From assembly GCA_023374025.1 (NCBI GenBank), contig SIJG01000069.1, positions 665,342-729,341 of the forward strand: 64,000 bases of DNA, written 5' to 3'. The translations under genes and the position numbers were made by a program. This document shows, piece by piece, positions 1-11,409 of the stretch. The notes below the pieces were generated by a model. It saw nothing but the letters and a program-made list of their open reading frames with translations. It ran no database searches and was not told the origin of the DNA. Numbering within the stretch: the stretch's first letter is position 1; each line of letters opens with the position of its first letter. Source of the DNA: Heterodera schachtii (lineage: Eukaryota > Nematoda > Chromadorea > Rhabditida > Heteroderidae).

Positions 1-2097
1 AACACAATACTAATAATTTGTGTTCAACTTTTATTTTATTATTTAGATTACCCACTATAAATTAAGACTTATTTGAATTGAAATAAAAAATTTAAAATAA
101 ATAATCAAGAAAGCGTATTGACAACTGTAACGAACAAAATTCCAGTGCATTAGATGGAAATGAATTTAGTGCGATAAAAAAAAATTATTTTGATAATGCA
201 TACAAATTTGCAAATTTAATAAAAGAAGGTAGAAATATATTGAAATAATATCGAATGAATAGAAGATAATTTAAAAGGATTAATAATCAGAATATTTACA
301 ATAATCTTTAAATGTTCAGAAAATAAGCAATTCTAATATTTTGTTTAAAAATCAAGAGTAAATATGAAGAACTTAAAAATAAATTGATGTATATATATAT
401 AATTTTAAAGCACTAAAGTTAAAATTAGAGATTTGGAAAAATATTTTATTTGTAAACACCGGCCCTGGACAATTAATTAATAAAATAGATATAAAATGCT
501 ATAATAATGACAATTAATTAAATACAATTTTTTATAAATTTGTAACAATAAAAATAATTTATAGATTTTTATTGAGAGAAAATTAAATAAATAAATATTT
601 TTAATATTTATATTAATGTACTAAAGTCTCAAAATAAATAAAAACTTAATTGTTAACAACTTAAACTTTGACGATGTCTCACCTAGAAAGCCAAGATAGA
701 AAATAAAAAACTCTTTAATTATAACAAAGAATTTAATTGTTTTGGTGAAATTTTTATAATTTACAGAAAAAAAATAAATAAACTGTTTAATTAGGTATTA
801 AGAAACAATTTTTTAAACAGAAGATAACCGACAAAAAACCTGTAATAAATATTTATTAAATTTTAGTTTAAATAATAACTCATAATTTAAATTTAACAAA
901 ATATCTTTTTGTTTTTAATTAATGCATTATTGAAATTTAAGGATTGTTTAATTTAAAGAAAAAATGTTATATGCAAAATGTATAAATCGTGAGCTCTAAT
1001 TGATGGTTACTACCTATTTTAAAATCATTTAAAATAAATACATCATAATATAAAAGAAAATAAATAATTCAAAATATTGTTTTTAAAAATTTTTAATTAT
1101 TAAAACATTATAAAGTATTATAAAATCGATAACAATGCATATTGGTTGTTATTGTATTTTAACATTTATATAATAAAAATTATTATTAAATAAATAATTA
1201 AGAACACAAAAATATTTACCTTTATTTAAAAAATAAAGTTAAAAAAAATCAAAAAAGCTAAAAATATTTTTTCTTATTGCAAAGGTTATTCTAAACATTA
1301 ATCACGATATAAAATCACAGAACTAAAGAAAGATATAGCTATATTCTGATTGCTAAAACTTTAGGAAAAAATTGTTGTGAACAATTTAAAAAATATTAAT
1401 TTTTGAAAGTGTATTATCCATAATGAAGTTTAATAAATTCACTCTATAAATGTTGGATATAAAAAGGATCATCGAAAGACGGAAAATTTAATAAAAAATA
1501 ATTTGTACAAATAAAGATGTAAATATTTAAATAAATATTTGAAAAAGCCTACAAAAACTGAGACTCTCATTGAAGAGAATTAATAAAAAATTTGATATAA
1601 ATAAGAAATAAATAAAACAATTTAATTTGTATGCAAATTTGCATTTAATTCGCTAAAATTTATATCATTTTTTTATATGGTTGTAATATTATAACGAATT
1701 ATTAATATTTCCAAAATTATTGAATGCTGCAAACTACTTCTAGTTCATTATTAATTAGCTGAAAGAATAATTTATTAGTTTAATTTAAAAATTTCATTTG
1801 ACGAATAGACTAAAAAAAATTAGATTTATTTCTTACTTGCCTTTTTTATGATTATTCGTACGCGTGGAACGTTTCAATTGCTTTATAGATTTACTTAAAT
1901 AAAAAGTTTAAAGTATTTTTGTCACAATACTTTATTAATTTTAGTATCCAGCCTTTTTTAAAAACTCCTCCGCCAAAAAATAATTTATTTTTTTGTTAAT
2001 TATTTTCATGATTATTTAGTCAATTTATTTTAGACAAGCGATTTATTTATGATATTTTATGTGTTTCTTAAATAAAGAAGCTTGTTTAAAACATTCC
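1..2097. other. A/T-rich DNA, no gene recognised
   Basis: Low-complexity A/T-rich sequence on both strands with dense stops in all frames. I see no RNA gene, element terminus or coding-like stretch. Confidence 0.6.
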
Positions 2098-2220
2098 TCA
2101 ATCGTGCCCTGCTCTCTGTGAGAATTCAATTTTTCCATTGCTTTTTCCTTTGCCAAAATTTATTATCCGATTAATAGTGCCTTTGTTCTCCAAAGAAATT
2201 TTAAAGGCGCCATCCAACAT
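2098..2220 (-). CDS. Short ORF or exon of unknown function, 40 aa
   Basis: An ATG-started frame on the minus strand (start MLDGAFKISLENKG, end EFSQRAGHD, stop TGA). Its amino-acid composition is far more protein-like than the surrounding translated noise, which is dominated by K, N, I and F. No domain is recognised. It could be a terminal exon of a larger gene or a relic; no clear splice site was found upstream. Support is composition and an intact start and stop only. Confidence 0.25.
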   Translation of the reverse strand: MLDGAFKISLENKGTINRIINFGKGKSNGKIEFSQRAGHD

Positions 2221-2604
2221 TTAAGCAAAGAGATTAAAAGTCGGTTTTATAACTATTATGCTTTAAATTTGTAAAGAAATAATATATTCTTTTATCTTTA
2301 TTTTTTATATTAAAATACAAACTCCAATATTTCGTAATTTTATTTTATTCAGATAAAAATTTATATTTTTTAATATAATTACTTTTTTTTCTCGTAATTT
2401 ATTAGATTAATTAATCAATGCTTCTCCATCAATAACAAGCGAAAAAATAATAAAAGGCAGAGGTTTAGCAACCAGACCAGATTTTAATTTTGATCTATCC
2501 AAAAATATGTTCTCTTATTTTAAAAGATTAAGGAAGGAGAGAAAGAGATTTATGATATTTTTTCGCGTAAATTTGAATATTTTTCTGACTGCTCAAAAAA
2601 ATCA

Positions 2605-2702
2605 ATCTTTAGGTTGTGTATTTTCAACTCTCGCCTCTCGTCCCAAAAAACGAGAGGCGAGAGGTGAGAGTCCCAAAAATGGCGAGAGTTGTCCCACCCC
2701 TG
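2605..2702 (+). mobile_element. Right end of a hAT-type non-autonomous element (truncated)
   Basis: Starts with the shared boundary word in the form CTTTAGGTTGTGTATTTTC (2608-2626), then carries CTCTCGCCTCTCG repeats in both orientations (an internal hairpin), and ends in GTCCCACCCCTG at 2702. That end is the inverse of the CAGGGGTGGG start seen in the complete element at 41325. No matching left end or target duplication was found, so this is a truncated copy. The frame running across it from 2507 is not considered a gene. Confidence 0.5.
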
Positions 2703-2787
2703 CTTCTCATGCCGAATTGTCAATTTTTCTCTTTTAATTTTTCAAATTATTTTAACTGATTTTAGCTAAATATTTATAATTAATTAC

Positions 2788-2860
2788 TAGGGTTACGATT
2801 TTTAGACTCAAAAATTGCCAAAATAGGTAGGCTTTAGGTCCTAAAAACAACGAATATATG
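2788..2860 (+). mobile_element. hAT-type terminus fragment (TAGGGTTACG)
   Basis: TAGGGTTACGATTTTTAG followed by repeated ATAGGTAGGCTTTAGG-like words resembles the inverse of the element end at 52756 (TAGGGCTGGGATTTTTAG). No partner terminus or target duplication is visible, so this is probably a relic. Confidence 0.35.
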
Positions 2861-5800
2861 CTCAAAATCACAAAAATATTCTTTCCAATTATTAATGTTT
2901 TTGATCAAAGTATACATATAATTATAAAATATTTTTATCGTTTATACACTACAATAAAAATTAATATTTTTTTAAAGATTTTTTTATTTTAAGTATTATT
3001 AAAATTCATTTATTTTGTTTACTTTTTATAATAAGTGTTTCATAATTTGTTCGTTTAAATGCTGGAGAAAGTTTATTTATTGTTTTGCAATTTTAAAATT
3101 TAAAAAGAAATTAATGTAATTAATTTTTTATTTTAAATGATTGATTTTAATTAGCTCTTTAATTAACTCATGAACATTCCAGCCATTTCCAGTTGGTAAT
3201 TGTTGATTGAAATTTAATTATAAATAATTTTTTTCTTCTTTTGATTTTTAATATTCTTATGTTATATTTAATTCATATAATTTTTTTAAATATCAATATA
3301 CCAGAAATTATTTTCTGACCTTTGAAAATACGCAAATACAAAATAATTTTTTTTATTATTATTTAAAATGTTTTTCAGCTTTTGTTATTTTGATTAAACT
3401 GTCTATTATTTTAAACGATTAAAAATGACACGTTCTCATTAGTAGTGTTAAGAAGCTCACTTTTTATTTTTGGTATTAAATGAATAAGCATAAAAAATAT
3501 TTATAATTATAAACAGAAACTCCAAAATCCGTTGCTTTAATTTTATTTGCTTATTGTTTTTATATTTCGAAATTTTTATATTATACAGTGAATATATTTC
3601 CCTGTAATTGCATTTATTTTCTAAATTGTATTTTAAAAATGCTATTTTATTACTTTCTATTATATTAATTTGTCTTTCTCTTAGAGATGGCTTTTTTATT
3701 TAATTTTCTTCATAATTATTCCTCAATTTCATAAAATAATTTTGATACTAAAATTTTTTTCGTTAGAAAAATTAATTCGATCATCAGATGCAATTAATTC
3801 TCTACGAAATTAGTCAGTCAAATCACAATTTTTAGTGTTTTATCGAATTTACAAATAAACTGAAGAATCATTATTAAAATAAATTAAAATTTAAATTTTA
3901 ACAAACTGAAAAAAATGCAAATTTCTGAGTCTTTGCTGAGATAATTTAATATATAAATGGTTTTCGTTTAAATAATTTTTAAATATTTAAGTAAAAACTT
4001 GAAAATCAAATCAAATTTGTTATAACGAAATCTAAAAAAATTAAGAAATTAATAAAACTATAATTGAATAAAACTTGAAAATTTCTTATCTTTATTGGTA
4101 GATCTAATGTTTTTAAACTAAAGCACTCATCGCAAAAATTGCATTATGCAAATAAGATGATAAATATTAATTTGAATATAATAAAAATAAAACCTAAATT
4201 GTTTGAAGATTGATTAAATAATGGATTTATGATCAATAATGATTTCATATTATGGTTTATAATGTAAGCGAAATTAAATTAAAAGTTTAAATAAATCTAT
4301 AAAATTTCTTAGAGGTAAAAATAAGCACGACAATAATTATTAAATATTGGACCAAACAAATAAACAAATATCAAAACGAATAAACTAATAATAATTAATA
4401 TTAAATTGTATTAAAAAGGTTTCTATAAAATATTCTGATCATATATATATATAATAAAAGCACAGATTAATTATTAAAAAAAACTAAAATCAAAATGCAA
4501 ATGCAAAGCTTAAGAATATATTTACTGCAATTTAATTTGTAAATATCTAATTATACAAAGATCACAATAGAATAAAAAAATTTTTATTTGTTATTTGTAA
4601 GTTTGCATAATAGCGATCTTTATCGTGTGCTTATTTCATGGCATAAACACCAGTGAGATGTGAAACTCTAAAATATTAAAAATTATTCTATTAAATTTGG
4701 CATGATTTGTTAAACTGGGTAATAAAAATATGTTTTAAATAAAAATATCGACGAAATATTAAAGATACATAAATTGAAATAAGAATTAAAGAATTTTTAA
4801 AGTCTATAAATATATATAAATGTTAAGATATGGATTAACACGTATAAAATTCAATAAATAAAAAAATAAATTTCCATAAGTTTAAATATATTTTTCATTT
4901 TTAATGTCTACATAAATTAATAAATGTCACAAAGTTCGAATATTAACATTTACTTGTGTTTTTCCTTTTCACTCGAGAGTTGGTAATAGTTAAAAAAATA
5001 CAAAAAACTTTCGTCGTGAAAATATAAAAATGATAAATAAATATATTTTTTTAAAAGTAAAAAGATTAATTTTTCAAAATATCAAAGCAATTATGCAAGA
5101 AAAGCAAAATCAAAATTTGAGGTAAATTAAAATAGGAAAATTCGTTTTTAGTTAAGGGAATTGTTAAATTCGAAATCGAACGCTCATTGATAATTACGTT
5201 TATTTGTTTTTTTAACAATTAATTATTATATATTTGAATTATCAAAATGTAATAATTATACTAATAAATATTCCAAAACTTTAATTAATTTAAAATATTT
5301 TGCAAGTTAAAAGAGAAAATAATATAAAGAATTAATTAATTTAAATTAAAATCAATATTGTAAAAAAACTAGCGTTATCAAGGAAACTCTTTGCTTTTAA
5401 TGAATGCAAGAAAAATATATTCCTATTTTTAGAAAATATATTTGTAAAGAAATAATTAAACTATGTCATTAAATTAAAAAACTTATTTTTAAATATACAA
5501 AAGTTAGTAAAAATTTACAAAAATGGAATTAAACAAAAAAATATTTGCGTTCCCTTACAGATGAAGATATCTTCTCATGCGAACCAATTGTAATCAATAA
5601 ACATGACTTATTGTTAGTTAAATAAAAAGAATTTATTATAATAATAAATTAATTAACCGAAATATGAAATAGATCACAATTGCAAGAATAAAACCAATAA
5701 AAGCCCATTTTTGTGTGTTAAACTACTGTAAAATTAAAAAGAATATGAAAATCGTTTAATGAAAATTTAAATAAATACCACTAATTAATACTTGATTAAA

Positions 5801-6628
5801 AATGATAATTTTATTGAACTAAATATAAAAATAACATATAATATGCTCATATGCAGATTAATTAGGTAACAAACTATATCTATAATAAATAAATTATTCA
5901 AATTTTTAAATGATTTTCTATAAAAATGTATGGATTTTAATAAATATTTAATATTCTTTATTTAATATAAAATAATATAACAATGACTGTATATTTGCTT
6001 TATCATTTGATTGCAAAAATAGATAAATATATTTATCTTTAAAAGTAAAGCATTAACAAACAATTTACAAAAAACAATTAAATAAGATTATTAAAACAAA
6101 CTATTCGAGCACATAAACAAAATACGAACTAGTGTTTAAAAATTTATTTATTTTTTGTTGCTTTTAAAATTTTTGGTTTATATTATTTAAAAATGCAAAT
6201 GAATATCATCATAATATTAAAAAATATTAGCTACCATTTATCGAGTCTTAAATTTGCAAATTGAATGTCAAATTTGAGAAAACAAAAACTAATTTTGAAA
6301 TTGATACCTGATTAATCCAACATCAATTATTTTCAATAAACGATTAAACAAATATAAAAAAACACTTGAAAATAAATAAAAATAATTTAAATTATTAATT
6401 TAATTTTAATCTTGGTTTATAATTATGCTAATTATTTTCTCAATTTAAATGCTAAATAACTCCCATTTAAATTAATATTTGTAAAAAAATTCAAATTGTA
6501 AAATAAAGTAACGAAATTAGGGATTTAATTTAACTACATTATAGATTGAAGAAACAAAGCCAAGAACAAAAATAATTATATTTGATGAAAATGATTTTAA
6601 ATGAGTAACACCGAAAGAATTATTTACT
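2861..6628. other. A/T-rich intergenic or repeat DNA, nothing recognised
   Basis: Almost pure A/T with no coding-like frame, no element terminus and no G/C-rich island. Confidence 0.6.
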
Positions 6629-6636
6629 ATTCGAAC

Positions 6637-7197
6637 TAGGGTTGCAACCCCGACCCCGCCCCGACCACGAACCCCGACATTTTTGGCCATTTTTTGGGGT
6701 TAACCCCAACCCGAACCCGATGCTTCCAACGCCGACAACCCCGGACCCCGACCCTTAACCCCGACTCGGCGTCGGGGTTAAATATACACCCCTAAGAATG
6801 GCATTTTTGTGTGAGAAAAGGCAAAAAATTTAAACAAAATTTGAATTTTTTACCATGTTGACAAATTTTTATTAAATAAAGTAATTTTCTTAAAAAATTA
6901 GCACAAATTCCAAAAATTTGGTCATTTTTATTTACAAAATCTGTTAACAAATTGCACTCAAATTTCCAAAATTCTTCCCCAGCGGCGCCGATAGGCACCG
7001 CTGGCGCCAAGTTTCTTCTCAAAAATGTTTGGAAAAAGCGCGCTTCGAAAAAATGTCTTGAAAAGCAAAATATAAATACGGAAAATTGAAAAAAACCTCG
7101 AACCCCGACCCCGAACGATTTTGTCAACCCCGACCCCGACCTTTCTGACCCCGACAACCCCGAACCCCGACTTTTCACGGTCGGGGGTGCAACCCTA
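6637..7197. mobile_element. Complete hAT-type non-autonomous element, CCCCGAC family
   Basis: Terminal inverted repeats TAGGGTTGCAACCCCGACC on the left and, read inward from the right end, TAGGGTTGCACCCCCGACC. The 8-bp target duplication is ATTCGAAC at 6629-6636 and ATTTGAAC at 7198-7205 (one mismatch). Both subterminal zones are filled with CCCCGA(A) repeats. The interior holds the shared hairpin module (6981-7002, arms AGCGGCGCC and GGCACCGCT around GATA) and the boundary word in reverse orientation at 6781-6798. There is no transposase; the frame at 6792-7178 only traverses repeats. The TIR start and 8-bp duplication fit the hAT superfamily. Confidence 0.85.
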
Positions 7198-7205
7198 ATT
7201 TGAAC

Positions 7206-8614
7206 TACAAATATATTTTATATATTGCCGACTAAGATCATACTTTAAATTGAAATAAATATAAGATTAATTATTCTGAAAAAAATTTCAGTCTTATATT
7301 AAAAATTTTCATCAGTTGGAAGAGGATTAAAATTAATAAGCCCAATAATAAAATTCTTTATTATTAATAACAAAACTTTCTCGGCGATAGTGTAACACAA
7401 TTGTGAAAATATTTCGTATGAAATTTCTGATCAACAAACTCCAAAATTAAATAAATCATCTATTAATTCAAATTTTAAAGTATATGGAACAAAAATATGA
7501 ACATATAAACAAGAAAGGCATATGGAATGAAAAATGTTTATAAAACCAAGATAACAAAAATTTATGTGTAAAATCGATCATCATTCAATTTAATATACAT
7601 TAAAAATAAATTTTTTTTAAATTTATATTCAAATTTAAAATTTATAATTTTAAATTAAATTTAAATTAAGTGATTCAACGCACAACTACCCGAATGCACT
7701 TTTGAACGAAATCTTTTACACATTATTCGTAATTCTTAAATATTTGGAATTTAAATAATAATATTTAAGTGAAAAATATAAAGGCATCATCATATTAAAT
7801 TATTTTAAATATTAACACTTTAACGCCAACAGAATTCTGTGAGTAACCAATTAAAAACCTAAATCAAATCTTAAATAAAAAGAAAATATCGTTAAATTTT
7901 TGAATAATATGAATGAATATTTTTATTCCAAAATAATAAAAAATTGCGCAACATTAAAATATCAAAGTAAACAAAAATGAAAAGTTAAGACACGAAATTA
8001 AAGGTTCTCAGTTCTAGGGCCACTATTATTTTTGAATATATCCATGAATTAGCGACTTTTAAATATAAAACGCATTTAATTATATTAAAAATAGATGACT
8101 TTTAAATAAATTTTCCATTAAACATTATAATAAACTATACCCTAGTAATTACTTTTAATAAAGTTATCCGCAATAAATTGCACTCTATTAACTTTTTGTT
8201 TATTATTTTAAATATCTAACAAATAAGTAAAATTTAAGACATATGTGAATTGAAAATATATTTAAGCTCAAACAAAATGCCTCAAATTTTTATGATACGA
8301 AACAAATGTAATCAATAATTTTAGAAATGTATTAAACATTAATTTTTATTATAATTCAATTCTTAAGTATAAGTTAAAAAAATAAATATTAATTACAAAA
8401 AAAAATGTATAATAACAGATAGTATTTTTATTAAAATTTAATTTATTTAAAATTTGAATTAAATTGGTTTTTTTCAAAATCTTACTTATATAAATTGATG
8501 ATTTATCATCATTTTGGTGATTTTAAGGGGTCAATGATTTATTTTGAGATGATGATTGATTATGCTGATTTCTTGGGAAAAAACCCTCAAAAATGGCCAT
8601 TTAATTTTTTCGAA
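7206..8614. other. A/T-rich DNA; last 120 bp belong to the LTR insertion target
   Basis: No gene is seen. From about 8490 the sequence is less A/T-rich, with ATCATC/GATGAT repeats, and leads directly into the GGGGC target site. Its continuation lies beyond the LTR element at 13213, where the word CTATCGGCACC shows that the target was a copy of the hairpin module. Confidence 0.55.
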
Positions 8615-8820
8615 GGGGCTGTCGCGGAAAGCGACATGAATTAATTAAACATTTAATTACTTTTTTGTTCATTAATTTATTGATCAAATTTCTCTCGGTC
8701 GCTTCTTTAATTATGAGTCATCCTTTTCCCTTTGCATTCATTTTCCCTATGAGTCATCGATCGATTTTTGTATGTGCATTTGTCCACGTGATTTGCTCCG
8801 CCCCCATTGATTTGTGAGGG

Positions 8821-8828
8821 TATAAAAG
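8821..8828 (+). promoter_or_regulatory. LTR TATA box
   Basis: TATAAAAG just after GTGAGGG and upstream of a C-rich stretch, about 200 bp into the LTR. This is the expected place for the U3 promoter of an LTR element. The 3' LTR copy is at 12843-12850. Confidence 0.8.
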
Positions 8829-8930
8829 CCCGCCCCATTTTCATTCTCATCACTTCTTCTCATTTCTTGGAACATCTCTTCATTTTGGATTTCACTCCAA
8901 TTTAACACAATTTGTATTTGTGTTCAATTG

Positions 8931-8936
8931 AATAAA
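8931..8936 (+). terminator. LTR polyadenylation signal
   Basis: AATAAA located 110 bp after the TATA box, consistent with an R region between the two. The 3' LTR copy at 12953-12958 would be the one used to end the transcript. Confidence 0.65.
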
Positions 8937-9190
8937 GAGTAAGAGAAAAGCTCTTCTCTCAATCTGTAAAAGGGACAATCAGGAGCCCTTTCTTACAGAC
9001 CATTAATTTGACCCCCGTTGGGTCATTAAGAGAGTTACAGAGAACTCTCAGGTTCAGTGTCCACATTTGGACATTGAATTCAGCACTTGCATTTTTCAAC
9101 ACTGTCCCCGTTGGACAGGGAAAGGAAAGAATTCCCTCGGAGGGAAAGATTTCCTTTCCAGTGATTTTTTGTCCATTCCGCGACAAAAAT

Positions 9191-9208
9191 TGGAGCCCCG
9201 TAGGGGTC
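9191..9208 (+). other. Primer-binding-site candidate
   Basis: TGGAGCCCCGTAGGGGTC begins five bases after the LTR end and starts with TGG, as expected for pairing with a tRNA 3' CCA. The matching tRNA was not identified. The site itself folds (CCCC/GGGG, and TGGAGC at 9191 with GCTCCA at 9211). Confidence 0.55.
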
Positions 9209-9285
9209 AAGCTCCAGTCGTAGCTTACCCCCTCAATTGAGAGAAGTCCAAGCTTTGAACAAAGCTTGTCCAACATTCGTAAGAG

Positions 9286-11298
9286 ATGAGTGAACTCTTA
9301 CGAATCACAATCGCGCCGATTGTGAAGCGTCTCAAATTGTACATTGAGACGGCTCAGGAAAATCTGACAAAAGATTTGACTGAGCAAATCAAAACCGATT
9401 TGCTCGCAGAGAGACAAAATCTCTGTAGAGCAGTGTCATTGTTGGAGAAAAACAATGACAAGTGGGAGGCAGTCTTCCACCGAGTTAAAGGTCCTGCTCT
9501 TCAGAAAGAAGAGCAGAACTACAAGGACTACAAACCTGAAGGAAAAGCCTTCATGGAATGGGCCGACCAAGCCCGAGGGCTTGTCGACACCATTGATGGG
9601 GCTTTAGGCCTCTCAGAGCAGGGGGACGTCGTTCAGCCTGCACAGGTTCAACAACCTGCTCAAAACATTCAGCCACAAGTTGTTGTGGCTCCGCAGCGTC
9701 ATGAAGTGATGCTGCCGCCCATTTCGCTTCCAAAGTTCTCGGGTGAGCCCCGAGAATGGCCTTTGTTTTGGAAGCTGTTTGAGACTTCAGTTGAGAGTCT
9801 TCAAATTGAATACTTCAAAAAACACATTTATCTCTTGGGATGTCTTCCCGAGAAGTCAGTTGCTCGTAGAGCAATTGAGTTGTACCCGCCTTCAGATGAA
9901 AACTACCCACGAGTGGTAGAAATCCTCAAGAAAAGATTTGGGGATGAGAAGTCAATTGTGGAGACACTCCAATCAGAGTTGCTCCACCTTCCAAAACCGT
10001 CAGATTCTGTTCAATCTCTGAGGCAGTTCTCAGAGTCAATTGAAAGGATTTGTCAGCAATTATCCGATCTTGGAGAAAATGAACAAAATAAGTTCATGGC
10101 CTCCACGATTAAATCTAAATTGCCATATCCTCTCCTCACTCAGGTGGTGGAGAAGGAAATGCGTACAGGTGGAACTTTTGATTGTTCCGACCTATGCAAG
10201 GCAATCACTTCCATTGTGGAAGTGAAAGAAGAAGTACAAAGATGTACACAAGTCTTCCGGGGGGAAGAAAAACCCCGAAATTTTCCTCCTCAAATCCAGA
10301 GGAAGAATTTCCAAGGGAGAGAAACGGATTTCCCTCCCAACCAATTTCGTCAGGGTCATTGGCGACCCAACAACGGACGATCCAACAACGTAAATGACTC
10401 TGTGGGGATGATGTCTCCCCAAGTCGACAGATCATTTCTAGCAATGCAAAAGCCACCATTCTCTCAGCGAGAAACAGGGACAAGACAAACTTGTTCCCTA
10501 TGTGCTGCTGTGGGACACCCTCCAAACCGGTGTCCCAAATATTCAACATCAGGAACACGCAGAAGGCGACTCGCAAAGCAGAGAAAATGTTTCAATTGCC
10601 TTTTGAAAGGCCACAAAGCACAGCAATGCTGTTCTCCAAAGAGATGCTTGAAATGTGGTGGGAAACACCACTACATGATTTGTCGTTATGGAGATGCTCC
10701 AAAAGGGAGCACTCGCCAAACGACAAATGAAACCAGGACTGTTCAGAGAAGACAGTCATCCAAACGAAGAGGAGAGCCTCCTCGTTCAACTCCTCGTTCA
10801 AACAAAACCAATTATTCTAAAATATACGTTTCCTCTGGAGTAGAGGATAAACCGTCTGAAGGTCATGCTTTCGACGGCAAATCAACAAATGGGTTGATAA
10901 ATGTGGCAAAGAAGTCACATGCACTTTCGACAATGTGTCGTGTCGTGGTCAAAAGGCGTGACCACCAAAAAATGATCGAAAATCCAGTTGTTTTCGATCA
11001 GGCGTGCCAGACGTTTTCCAAATCTGACTCTAATATCGGAGAGCAGAACTCGCCGAAATTATCTTCTATAGAAAGGGAATTCTGTGGAAGTAAAAATAAT
11101 GGAAAGGTGTTCCATTCAATTTTTTCCATTAGGATCAAAAGAATGGATAACAAATGGGAAGAAATTCTTCCTAACGAAGCAGAGCAAATAGCCTTATTGT
11201 GGGCATTTTGTCTTTCCATCAGCATAAGCCTGATGGTTAGCTCAATTTTAAGAGTCCTTAATTTTGGACTTAAAATAATTGCATCGCTAATGATATAA
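9286..11298 (+). CDS. gag: Gag-like polyprotein of a BEL/Pao-type element, 670 aa
   Basis: Structural protein that would package element RNA into cytoplasmic particles. Residues 1-135 are helical and charged. About residues 143-320 match the Pao-type gag domain (DUF1759 family): the stretch LPPISLPKFSGEPREWPLFW is its diagnostic start. A basic linker is followed by zinc knuckles around residues 400-465: CSLC..H....C, CFNC..H....C and CLKC..H....C. After residue 480 there is no protease or reverse transcriptase; the tail is unfamiliar and ends with a hydrophobic stretch (LLWAFCLSISISLMV). The ATG lies 100 bp after the LTR, within AAGAGATGA. The frame is intact, implying recent selection or recent insertion. 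Its DNA is a chain of hairpins, for example 9382-9405, 9434-9460 and 9494-9516. Confidence 0.9.
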   Translation: MSELLRITIAPIVKRLKLYIETAQENLTKDLTEQIKTDLLAERQNLCRAVSLLEKNNDKWEAVFHRVKGPALQKEEQNYKDYKPEGKAFMEWADQARGLVDTIDGALGLSEQGDVVQPAQVQQPAQNIQPQVVVAPQRHEVMLPPISLPKFSGEPREWPLFWKLFETSVESLQIEYFKKHIYLLGCLPEKSVARRAIELYPPSDENYPRVVEILKKRFGDEKSIVETLQSELLHLPKPSDSVQSLRQFSESIERICQQLSDLGENEQNKFMASTIKSKLPYPLLTQVVEKEMRTGGTFDCSDLCKAITSIVEVKEEVQRCTQVFRGEEKPRNFPPQIQRKNFQGRETDFPPNQFRQGHWRPNNGRSNNVNDSVGMMSPQVDRSFLAMQKPPFSQRETGTRQTCSLCAAVGHPPNRCPKYSTSGTRRRRLAKQRKCFNCLLKGHKAQQCCSPKRCLKCGGKHHYMICRYGDAPKGSTRQTTNETRTVQRRQSSKRRGEPPRSTPRSNKTNYSKIYVSSGVEDKPSEGHAFDGKSTNGLINVAKKSHALSTMCRVVVKRRDHQKMIENPVVFDQACQTFSKSDSNIGEQNSPKLSSIEREFCGSKNNGKVFHSIFSIRIKRMDNKWEEILPNEAEQIALLWAFCLSISISLMVSSILRVLNFGLKIIASLMI

Positions 11299-11409
11299 TT
11301 CAAAGTGTTGTTACTTTGTTTTGTTATTCAAAAAACGCCTCACTTTCAAGAAAAAATACAAAGAGAGGCATTCCCTCAATATTGTCCTGAACGCCATATT
11401 TTGCGAAAA

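Larger units (their letters stand above)
8620..9185 (+). repeat. 5' LTR
   Basis: Begins TGTCGCGGAA and ends TTCCGCGACA, a perfect 10-bp terminal inverted repeat. The first 17 bases (TGTCGC, GGAAA, GCGACA) also form a hairpin by themselves. It contains a TATA box (8821) and AATAAA (8931). It matches the 3' LTR over 566 bp except at 8782 and 8838. Further hairpins include GAGAGTT/AACTCTC at 9030-9049. Confidence 0.97.

Noticed and set aside
2507..2737. 76-codon plus-strand frame
   Set aside because: Crosses a transposon end with CTCTCGCC inverted repeats; the composition changes abruptly at the element.
6792..7178. 128-codon minus-strand frame
   Set aside because: Lies wholly inside a hAT-type element and is produced by CCCCGA repeats and filler; no protein-like signal.
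9008..9223. 71-codon LTR frame, repeated at 13030 in the 3' LTR
   Set aside because: Lies in LTR sequence downstream of the polyadenylation signal and follows the hairpin-rich LTR; no reason to think it is translated.
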